Positions 55,847-64,000 of a DNA stretch of 64,000 nt are shown piece after piece. This DNA is from Notospermus geniculatus (taxonomy: Eukaryota > Nemertea > Pilidiophora > Heteronemertea > Lineidae), in the NCBI GenBank assembly GCA_002633025.1, contig NMRB01000528.1, forward strand, positions 202,907 to 266,906, read 5' to 3'. The notes under the pieces were generated by a model. The model was not told the origin of the DNA. It did not search any database and saw nothing but the letters and a program-made list of their open reading frames with translations. Position 1 is the first letter of the stretch. Each line of letters begins with the position of its first letter. Made by a program: the position numbers and the translations under genes.

Positions 55847-57062
55847 ACCTTTGTAGATGAGGTTTGTGGCATCCTGGGTCATCCATTCCGGGATCTGAGC
55901 TCCATTGAGGAGCTCTGTCACTACCTGTCTCAAAGCACCGTTGCATTCCCATGAGATCTTCCACCAGATGTTTCGGATCCCATCGAGCCCTGGTGCTTTC
56001 CAAGCCTTTAGTTTGGATGTGAGCTTCCTCCACTCAGCATCCGTGACAGTGCACTCGATCTCGGGTTCCACGCCCCGAGCATCGCGCTTGGCTTGCACTG
56101 TCTGGGTCCAGTCGGCGATGTCCTGATCCTCAGGTTGATACGCTCCCTTTACCCCCACGATTCCTGCCCAGAAATCATGAAAGGATTGGATCGAGGGTGT
56201 CGGTTGATCCTTATTCCCGGTCGCCTGCGTTCTATCCAGAGAACCTAGGCCATGGACACGGAAGTCCCTATTCTGCTGAATATACTTCTCGCGTTTGGCC
56301 CTATCTTTTTCCTGCTTGCTGCGAACTTTCAGCTTCTGCAGTGTGGTTTCCCTGGCTCTCAGGAGGGAGTTCCTATTGACCTCTCCCTTTACTACTTGTC
56401 TCCTGAGGTATCGGCGATTGGCCAGCTGTTTCTTTGTGGCCTTCCGGTTGGTTTTCAACCGCTCCAGCTCAACAGAAATGAGTGAAAGGATCCTTCGAAG
56501 CCGCGCAACCTCGTTGGATGCCTTTCCCTGCCGTTCACCCCACTCCCGATGGGTTGCAGTATCCTCTGCGGGCGTTGGTCGCTGCCTGTCTCCAATAGTG
56601 AACAGCACCAAGGCATAGGTGCCGACATTGAGGTCTTCTGGATACCTCTGCGAGTCGCCCCAATACTCGCTGAAAAGCTTGTCAGGTGTCCTAAGCCTAC
56701 CCATGTCGATGGGTTGCCCCTTTCTTCCGACTGCACACCTCTTACTCCAGTTACTTACTTACTCGAGGAAGTATTGGCGTTGTTCATCCGTAGGTTGTGG
56801 ATCAGGGTTTGGATCGTCTCCGCCTCCACCTTCGGCGCCTCTGCCCTCGAGACCTCTCCCTTCGGCATCCTCTGCCGCGTGTCCCTCAGATGCCCCTTCA
56901 TCACTGGAGTCGCTGGGTGTTGGGGTGCCCCTTGGCCCCAACTCATCCTCCGGCACCGTCTCAGGTGAGCCGCGCGGCTGCACCTCCTCGCTCTCCAGCT
57001 CGTTGGCATCTGGTCCTCCTTCCCTCTGTGGCGACAGGGGCGGAGGATTGGGAAGCAATACT
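55847..57062 (-). pseudogene. R4-like non-LTR retrotransposon fragment, copy 2
   Basis: Corresponds to the middle of the 59800-61624 ORF. It has a Pro/Glu-rich segment at 57058-56760, a break at about 56745-56765 where a GTAAGTAA-type change brings in stops and a frame change, then a long frame from 56704 (MGRLRTPDKLFSEYWGDSQR) through the Arg/Lys-rich helix to KLKAWKAPGLDGIRNIWWK and EWMTQDATNLIYKG of the reverse transcriptase start. It ends at the BEL/Pao LTR remnant. Confidence 0.75.
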
Positions 57063-57739
57063 GTGGTCCTTTAAATCCGTTTATTCCTTTCATATCTCGT
57101 AAAATACCACAATGCATGAATTATGATGAATGGTTCATCGATCATCAAAAGGAACAAGTGACAGTGAAACTCAGAGATCCAAACGAACATTTCAACACCC
57201 CAGTCTTCAATGGAACATAAATACATTACATATGTACTCTAAACAATATTAGAAATCTGCAGTTATGCTGCATTAAAAACTAATCACACAAATTTACAAC
57301 TAGCTGAGTAATTACAAAGAGAAGTGATTCACTCAAACTTTGATAAAATCAATGTGTTTGACATGTATCTTACACAGTGGATTATTACCAAGCAAGGTGA
57401 AGCGGAATACAGGACGTCTCAGATGGAATCTCAGTTTTTTTCGAAATTTAGTGTTGAACATGAATGAACTAGAGCAATGTCGATGGGAGCCCATCGCATA
57501 TCTCCCCACTTTCGACAGGAAGTAATGGTGACATGGTTATTTTTCCTGTGTCTTTCATATATTGACCCCTGGTGGGATGAGGCTGAGTTTGATCGAAATA
57601 CATTGGGGGTTGGGCACATTAGCAGTCAAGTACGGTACCTAAACATTCCAAATTCCAGATACACCACCACTGACAATTTTGTCATCTCATCACAAATAGT
57701 TTACAAATAATGCCCATAGACGTGTTTTTCACATGTTTC

Positions 57740-58436
57740 TTGTGGTTTTAAGGAATGTTCGTCCCCTTGTGACCTTGAAAGTAGGTCAACGTCAAAACCT
57801 GTCCGATATATTGTGAAGATGTTACGGATGAACCTTCACACAAAATTTTGTCACTTTATCACAATTACTTAAGGAGTAATGGCCATAAATGTATTTGTCA
57901 CGGATCGCCCCCTGGTGGAAAGACAGGGAGTTGGATTCAAATTCTAGGAGTGTTGTGCACATCAGTGGATGAGTACCTAATATATACCAAAGTTTCAATC
58001 TCCTCCATTGAACAATCCAGGAGGAGATATCACTTTCGGATGGCTCCTAGTTTTTATTAAAGTTTGACCCCTGTGACCTTGAAAGTAAGTCAAGGTCATA
58101 ACCCGTATGATATATTATGAAGCTGTCACAGATAAACCTTCACACCAAATTTCATCACTTTATCACAATTACTTTAGGAGTAATGACCATAAATGTGTTT
58201 TTCACATATCGCCCCCTGGTGGAAAGACAGGGAGTTGGATCGAAATTCCAAGAGTGTTGTGCACAATAGTGGATGAGTACCTAATATATACCAAAGTTTC
58301 AAGCTCCTCCGTTGAATGGTCTAGGAGGAGATATCACTTTCGGACGGACGGACAGCCAGACGGACGGACAGCCGGACTGACGGCGGAGGGTAAAACAATA
58401 TCTCCCCGACTTTTTTCAAAAAGCGGGGAGATAACA
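57740..58436 (+). mobile_element. Tandem-core element (305-bp unit), GGAC satellite, TCTCCCCG hairpin end
   Basis: Two core units (key phrase TGTGACCTTGAAAGTA at about 57768 and 58072, later ATCGCCCCCTGGTGGAAAGA) are followed by a GGACGGACAGCC microsatellite (58340-58384). The terminal hairpin ATCTCCCCGAC...GCGGGGAGAT is at 58400-58432. Third family in this window with the order core, CG-rich satellite, hairpin. Confidence 0.68.
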
Positions 58437-58795
58437 ACCGTTTTTTTATGAGGCGCCAAGTTGATCCGTGTGCAAGCTTGATATTTATGCTTGAGTTCAG
58501 TCGGTGTGCGAAAGATAACAACAAGTCTCTGCCATTTTGAAGTTAGACACATGTATGCACATTATGTACAAAGTAACCAACAGGGCATTGCAAAAGAAAT
58601 AAATAACACAGTACTGTACAACAGAAGAAGCAGCTGAGATGAACAGTGCCAAAATCAGCAATTTGAAAAGGGACTTGATAGTCAGAGTTGACACAGCACG
58701 TTGTCAGAATTCCACAGTAATGAACTGGCACTGTTCTGTACACTGTCATATAATGCAGCAGGCATGCCCAAATTAGGAAATTGATTCAATAGAGA

Positions 58796-58915
58796 GTTTT
58801 TGCGAAGCCCCCGAAACGCTAATGCGAACTTCTATCCTGTTGTTCGCTGCTCTCTTCGCAGCATCATTCAAACAATGGGATTGGCGTTTCGGGAGCTTTG
58901 CGAAAACTCTCTGAT
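58796..58915. mobile_element. Foldback, AGAGAGTTTTTGCGAAG ends
   Basis: AGAGAGTTTTTGCGAAGCCC and CCGAAACGCTAAT are mirrored by ATTGGCGTTTCGGGAGCTTT and GCGAAAACTCTCT. No ORF; about 118 bp. Confidence 0.7.
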
Positions 58916-58980
58916 ATCAATAGCCAAAACCTGTATCTGGCACTGCGCGGTTTCAGCAGTGCTGACTGAGCAACCATGTA

Positions 58981-59055
58981 CATTGAAATGAACATCCATG
59001 TATTGTGAAATGAACATCCATGTACTGTGAAATGAACATCCATGTACTGTGAAAT
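58981..59055. repeat. 22-bp tandem repeat, three copies
   Basis: TGAAATGAACATCCATGTAYTG repeats three times in a row with one variable base. Non-coding. Confidence 0.8.
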
Positions 59056-59109
59056 TATAGATAACTGGACAACTTGGCACAATAATAAGAAGCATTGCAC
59101 AATTAAAAC

Positions 59110-59285
59110 AGTGCATTACTCACCACCTGGTAAGGTTGTGGATGCCATCTGTCCTGCATCTTATTTCTGCCACGCACTCCCCAGTTTCTGAGGAATACTC
59201 TAGTGCCTACCTCGAGCGGATCATCTTTGACTTGTTTCTGCTGTTTTTCTCTCTCCAAGGCTTGTTGTTCCAGCCTTTATCCTTC
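59110..59285 (-). pseudogene. Second Ty3/gypsy-like integrase C-terminal scrap
   Basis: The minus strand reads EREKQQKQVKDDPLEVGTRV then FLRNWGVRGRNKMQDRWHPQ and PYQVV, the GDRV...K..DRW...PY.V module at the end of Ty3/gypsy integrases. It differs from the fragment at 44.9-45.6 kb, so it comes from another lineage. No other element parts are seen next to it. Confidence 0.65.
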
Positions 59286-59799
59286 ACTACCAAAAATCCC
59301 ATCTTAGGGTACAGATTATATCCAAATCAACAATGTTCTATTCTGCTGCCAGACAAGCCTGTGGCTTTGCCCATCCTGCCGACAACGCCATTTGTGACCT
59401 GTGGGCCAGGTCCTTTTTCTGATGGGCTAGCTAAGTACACAGGACAAAGTCTTAATGTTCAGAATATAGGTTTATTCCCATTGTATGTGAGTTCATCAAT
59501 AATTCACCGTACCGGTATATAATACACAGAGTCGAGTCCCAAGGCGTAAACTTAGCACAAGAGAAAAAGAAAAGAAAGGGGAATCACTAAATGTGATCTG
59601 AAAAACATGAAAATTTAAATTGTCTTAGTACCTCTGTCACCATCAAACACATGAACAGTAATCCAAACCCTTAACTCCAATTAGTTACATACTAGCTTAA
59701 AACTTAACTCAGGGATACCTAACTGCTGTCAGTGGAACTAACTACAGGATAGCCCATATAATAACCCTTAAAAATGATTCTTCATAACTTGCTAATGGA

Positions 59800-61624
59800 T
59801 CTGAGCTCCATTGAGGAGCTCTGTCACTACCTGTCTCAAAGCACCGTTGCATTCCCGTGAGATCTTCCACCAGATGTTTCGGATCCCATCGAGCCCTGGT
59901 GCTTTCCAAGCCTTTAGTTTGGATGTGAGCTTCCTCCACTCAGCATCCGTGACAGTGCACTCGATCTCGGGTTCCCCGCCCCAAGCATCGCGCTTGGCTT
60001 GCACTGTCCGGGTCCAGTCGGCGATGTCCTGATCCTCGGGTTGATACGCTCCCTTTACCCCCACGATTCCTGCCCAGAAATCATGAAAGGATTGGATCGA
60101 GGGTGTCGGTTGATCCTTGTTCCCGGTCGCCTGCGTTCTATCCAGAGAACCTAGGCCATGGACACGGAAGTCCCTATTCTGCTGAATATACTTCTCGCGT
60201 TTGGCCCTATCTTTTTCCTGCTTGCTGCGGACTTTCAGCTTCTGCAGTGTGGTTTCCCTGGCTCTCAGGAGGGAGTTCCTATTGACCTCTCCCTTTACTA
60301 CTTGTCTCCTGAGGTATCGGCGATTGGCCAGCTGTTTCTTTGTGGCCTTCCGGTTGGTTTTCAACCGCTCCAGCTCAACAGAAATGAGTGAAAGGATCCT
60401 TCGAATTCGCGCAACCTCGTTGGATGTCTTTCCCTGCCGTTCACCCCGCTCCCGGTGGGTTGCAGTGTCCTCTGCAGGCGTTGGTCGCTGCCTGTCTCCT
60501 ATAGTGAACAGCGCCAAGGCATAGGTGCCAATATTGAGGTCTTCTGGGGACCTCTGCGAGTCGCCCCAATACTCGCTGAAAAGCACATCAGCTGTCCTAA
60601 GCCTACCCATGTCGATGGGTTGCCCCTTTCTTCCGACTGCATACCTCTTACTCCAGTTGCGGGCCGCTTCGAGACACTCAAGGAAGTATTGGCGTTGTTC
60701 ATCCGTAGGTTGTGGATCAGGGTTTGGATCATCTCCGCCTCCATCTCCACCTTCGGCGCCTCTGCCCTCAAGACCTCTCTCTTCGGCATCCTCTGCCGTG
60801 GGCCCCTCAGATACCCCTTCATCACTGGAGTCACCGGGTGTTGGGGTGCCCCTTTGCCCCAACTCATCCTCCAGCACCGTCTCAAGTGAGCCACGCGGCT
60901 GCACCTCCTCGCTCTCCAGCTCGTTGGCATCTGGTCCTCCTTCCCCCTGTGGCGACAGGGGTGGAGGTTGAGGTCGAGGTTCTTCCTCGATGTCTGGCAG
61001 TTGGTTTTTAATTGCCGCTGCAAAGTTGAGTCTGTTCCTAGGGCCTCTTACAGCATTACCCCTTGAGGCCCTAGGCGTGACGGGTGTGCGGGTGCACCTT
61101 TTCCCGCTTCGCAAAACGAGCGACTCAGCTGTTGCGTTGCTCTCTGGAGTTTTGGGGCTTTCCGCAGCTTCTGCCGCTCCAGCAGGACTTGGCCTGTTTT
61201 CGCAGTTTCTGCTTTGGTCCACCTTCCTGGCACCAGATCTGTTAGGGACCGGCGCCGGCCCCTGGCTCGTGGAGGCATCCACTAGCCTCTTGAGCTTCAT
61301 TAGCAACGAACGTGCACTCCTGGTAGAATGGGGATAGCGTTCCAGCCATCGTTTCCTTATTCTGGAACCGCGGCTTTCCCGCTTCTCTCCATTCATCTCT
61401 GACTGGAGGTCCTCGAGATCGACCACGCAGCCAATCCTTCTCAGGACCTCCTCCTCGCAGGCTGACCACTGGGTAACGGTACCCCTGGTCGAGACACTGC
61501 TTTGATGGGACCGTCGTCCCTTCGGCGGGTTATCTTGATTGCTCGGAGAGCATTCTTGTGAACCCGTGCCGCCCAAGTTACTACCAGGCCGTGCCATGCG
61601 GTCATTCCCGGAAGGTCCGTCCAT
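59800..61624 (-). CDS. R4-like non-LTR retrotransposon ORF, 5' part
   Basis: One open frame of about 605 codons from the ATG at 61624. The N-terminus has a Myb-like stretch (WSACEEEVLRRIGC...RKRWLERYP), then a Ser/Pro/Glu-rich linker, a conserved unit (GRLRTADVLFSEYWGDSQRS), a long Arg/Lys-rich helix (KKQLANRRYLRRQVVKGEVN) and a linker FHDFWAGI...DWTRTVQ. It ends inside the first reverse-transcriptase motifs: LKAWKAPGLDGIRNIWWK and NGAQI. The (N/A)WKAPGxDGI motif and FWxxI linker are typical of R4/Dong-like elements with a restriction-like endonuclease. The palm catalytic motif and endonuclease are missing, so it is inactive. Confidence 0.78.
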
Positions 61625-61790
61625 ATCGAGGCTTGGTCTGATTGTAGTAACAAATAGGGTTACAACGGTATGGGGAGACGTTTAGCGCTATCCAGGGGCC
61701 GGCTGATCGACGTCGAAATGGATCGGAGCCAGTCTGACCCAGGGCCACCACTTGGCAGATGTTGGTGACCCCAGCCCCCCCGTCATGGTC

Positions 61791-62005
61791 TTTCGATATT
61801 CAGCATCCGTCGCATAAACTTCCTGTAAACGCCTTACGACGGTCATGGTCTTTCTTTTGGTGAGCACATTTCTCCTTTCGATATTCAGCATCCGTCGCAT
61901 AAACTTCCTGTAAACGCCTTACGACGGTCATGGTCTTTCTTTTGGTGAGCACATTTCTCCTTTCGATATTCAGCATCCGTCGCATAAACTTTCTGTACGG
62001 AGCCA
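61791..62005. repeat. 85-bp tandem repeat, about 2.5 copies
   Basis: The phrase TTTCGATATTCAGCATCCGT starts at 61791, 61876 and 61961. Each unit includes CGCCTTACGACGGTCATGGT, which resembles CGCCTTATGACTGTCATTGT of the zinc-finger scrap at 45.99 and 49.48 kb. Confidence 0.8.
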
Positions 62006-62046
62006 CCTAGCAGTGGCAACACGAACTACAAAAATCCATAACAAAA

Positions 62047-62310
62047 TGTACGTTGTAAATCAGGTCATTCCCCAAAAGGTAGTTGGGGATTGGCACGGTG
62101 GAGCTGGCTGTTGAGAAAAAGTGGCAATACCTGGCTCCTGTGAATTTAATCAATAGTTCACTCTACAGCTATGCCTTATTACCCCACTTCAATTGGGGTT
62201 TGAATACAAGGTTCTTTATCGTCTTTATTACCACACGTGAGGTGCATTCCAACGTTTGCTATATGAGGGAGGGAGGGTGACTGTGGATCCCTGCGTGGTA
62301 GCAACACAGG
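62047..62310 (+). repeat. Dispersed repeat X, copy 3
   Basis: Matches 46030-46290 closely (TGTAAATCAGGTCATTCCCC through GGGAGGGAGGGTGACTGTGG). Its right half is the left arm of the long palindrome at 62218-62551. Confidence 0.7.
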
Positions 62311-62551
62311 TTCTTGTGGTTCGATACTATACTAGGGGACCACAGGTCCTAACACACTTCACTGAGAATGTATAGAAAAACATTTCTCTATAGGCCTACA
62401 TTCTCAGTGAAGTGTGTTAGGACCTGTGGTCCCCTAGTATAGTATCGAACCACAAGAACCTGTGTTGCTACCACGCAGGGATCCACAGTCACCCTCCCTC
62501 CCTCATATAGCAAACTTTGGAATGCACCTCACGTGCGGTAATAAAGACGAT
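62218..62551. repeat. Long near-perfect palindrome with 155-bp arms
   Basis: The left arm (62218-62372, starting ATCGTCTTTATTACC) is mirrored by the right arm (62397-62551, ending GGTAATAAAGACGAT) around a spacer of about 24 bp. The outer half of each arm is repeat X and the inner half is other sequence (CTAGGGGACCACAGGTCCTA). Only a few mismatches are visible. Confidence 0.8.
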
Positions 62552-62980
62552 CCCTGCATGGTAGCAACTCATTCTATACTATGCACGTGACGTCATCAGC
62601 CCACATGCTGCGATGTGACGCCATGTTGGATGGAACGTTTTGACATTCTGACGCAACGCATCTGATGGCCTGCTCCGTCCATTTTCCATCCAACACGTGG
62701 CGGCATACCCATTGATGATGTCATTTGATGACGTCAGTGCATAGCCTCTAGAGGCCCCCTTTTTTGCTCACCTCTGTGAGGTGAGCTTCTCCCATGGTGT
62801 GTCGTCTGTCGTCCGTCGTCGTTAACAGGGGTGGCACGTTTCTACACCGCTTGGGTTACAAACTTGATCTATAGAGGCCCCCTTTTTAGCTCGCCTGGAG
62901 TGAGCTCTTGTCGTCGTCGTCGTCCGTTAGCAGGGCACGTTTTGTAACTGCTGGGGCTATTGATCTGAAAGTTCCCCCTT
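62552..62980 (+). mobile_element. Repeat X tail plus two hairpin-ended element starts
   Basis: CACGTGACGTCATCAGCCCA and CCAACACGTGGCGGCATACC, then hairpin GCTCACCTCTGTGAGGTGAGC with CGTCGTCCG (62764-62830), and a second start TAGCTCGCCTGGAGTGAGCT with CGTCGTCGTCG (62887-62930). Both cores are cut after 40-70 bp. Confidence 0.6.
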
Positions 62981-63199
62981 TGTATTATCCATGCGGGCCA
63001 TGGCTTTCGCCATCACCGCCATATTCGCCTGGATCTTGTCCAGAGTGTCAGCGAGCTTCTCGCTGCTTTTAGTGCCCATGTCGACACTCTTTGTACCGGC
63101 TGATGTCCCTTCTCCAGGATCATCGGCCAAATTGTTATTACACGTATCTTCGTCGTAATCCAAAAGCATATTTTCATCGTCAGAGTTATCCTTAGACAT
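62960..63199 (-). pseudogene. Acidic gag/ORF1-like N-terminal fragment
   Basis: The open frame from the ATG at 63199 encodes MSKDNSDDENMLLDYDEDTC then a helix-like DTLDKIQANMAVMAKAMARM. This resembles the acidic starts of retroelement first ORFs, but I cannot assign a clade. It is cut by a hairpin-ended element at about 62970. Confidence 0.4.
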
Positions 63200-63310
63200 T
63201 ATCCGAATGTATAGGTCCACTAGGAAAAACACTATATTCCACAAGGAATAAGAACACAGTATATGGTAGAAAAAGCACTGATAAGCAGAGGAAATAGGAA
63301 GTGTCTGTTC

Positions 63311-63436
63311 TGGGACCTTATTCACAAAGCCCCGCAAATCCTTTGTCAGGCTGATAGTGAACAATAGGTTGTCCGCAAAAGCACAATAGTTTGCGCACTT
63401 CCGTAAGTTACGGGAGCTTCGTGAATAAGGTCCCAG
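63311..63436. mobile_element. Foldback, GGGACCTTATTCACAAAGC type
   Basis: TGGGACCTTATTCACAAAGC pairs with GCTTCGTGAATAAGGTCCCA. Inner arms GGGGCTTTGTG-like and CGTAAGTTACGGGAGC are partly complementary. It belongs by its ends to the group with 6400-6518. Confidence 0.68.
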
Positions 63437-63481
63437 GACCGTTGCCAGATGCACACTGAGGACCAGCTAGCCTGCGCTATC

Positions 63482-64000
63482 TCATGTGACCCGAAGTGAC
63501 AGTGATTGATGGTGAAATAGAATCTGCTCCATCACCTTGCAAATGATAGACGTTAGACTCACTGGTCTATAATTTCCTGGATGATTTCTATTGCCTTTCT
63601 TATAAAGAGCCGTCACACGAGCTAACTTCCACTCACTAGGTTGTTTCTCCGCAGCTAAAGACTTGCTGTACAAAGCAGGTGCCAGAAATTTGCGTATCTC
63701 GTAAAGTACCAAAGGGTGTATATCATCCCGACTGGGACTTTTAGTAGTATTCAACCCTTTCAGCTTCTTTTCCACCATACCGTACTGTCCGTGATATGTA
63801 CAGATGTAATCTGACTTGTATAATGCTGTCCAGGAATCTCAGGGCAAGTATCTCAGTTTTCCACTGTAAAAACGCTGGCAAAATAGTTATTTAATGCTAC
63901 TGCCTTCTCGTGTCCTGATGTACATTCTCTCCCATCATCAGTCTTTAAACATGGAATTTCACATTTATTTGCCTTATAGACCTATAATAACCCCAAAATA
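63482..64000 (-). mobile_element. LINE reverse transcriptase fragment running off the right edge
   Basis: The minus strand carries ALNNYFASVFTVEN near 63870-63910, then after a frame change VEKKLKGLNTTKSPSRDDIH, WKLARVTALYKKGNR and NYRPVSLTSIICKVMEQI, the first reverse-transcriptase motifs of CR1/L2/Jockey-like LINEs. The frame ends shortly after MEQI, before the palm, so this is a broken copy. Confidence 0.82.

Noticed and set aside
56295-57102. Long plus-strand ORFs at 56.3-57.1 and 60.1-61.3 kb
   Set aside because: They lie opposite the R4-like coding frame and are shadows of its GC-rich, Pro/Glu-rich sequence.

Overview
The window looks like genomic DNA of a metazoan, most likely an aquatic invertebrate (a deuterostome such as an echinoderm, hemichordate or lancelet would fit). 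Genes are split into short exons with GT-AG introns of up to about 7 kb, and the space between them is filled with foldback elements, MITEs, tandem-core repeats and retrotransposon fragments. The species cannot be fixed from the sequence alone.

Three host genes are clear. (1) At 1025-2634 (+) are the last three exons of a group I nucleoside diphosphate kinase. (2) From 40977 down to 8019 (-) lies an almost complete STIM gene, the ER calcium sensor of store-operated calcium entry. I rebuilt it exon by exon with consistent splice phases: signal peptide, EF-hand, SAM, transmembrane helix, CC1, SOAR/CAD, Ser/Pro-rich tail and Lys-rich C-terminus. The one missing piece is the exon for the end of SOAR/CAD; a 31-N assembly gap (18039-18069) lies in the same general part of the gene. 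(3) At 41038-43241 (+) is a complete five-exon SRA1 (SRAP) gene. STIM and SRA1 are divergent, with start codons only 60 bp apart.

The most interesting observation is in STIM. Two 101-nt exons with identical phases (22392-22492 and 21064-21164) encode alternative versions of the Orai-gating segment of SOAR. They cannot both be included without a frameshift. One has Phe and the other Leu at the position matching human STIM1 Phe394, the position that also separates vertebrate STIM1 (Phe) from STIM2 (Leu). A single invertebrate gene may therefore produce STIM1-like and STIM2-like channel activators by splicing.

The right third (about 44-64 kb) is a repeat cluster. It holds Ty3/gypsy integrase fragments, an 895-bp internally deleted BEL/Pao-like LTR element with target duplication GCAAC, and two copies of the 5' part of an R4-like non-LTR retrotransposon. 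It also holds LINE fragments, a frameshifted C2H2 zinc-finger pseudogene and several tandem-core elements with hairpin ends (pearl/HINE-like). A few phased exons at 50.7-55.2 kb (-) may belong to a further gene that I do not recognise. Foldback elements occur throughout. Two groups share short termini but have unrelated, internally repetitive arms.
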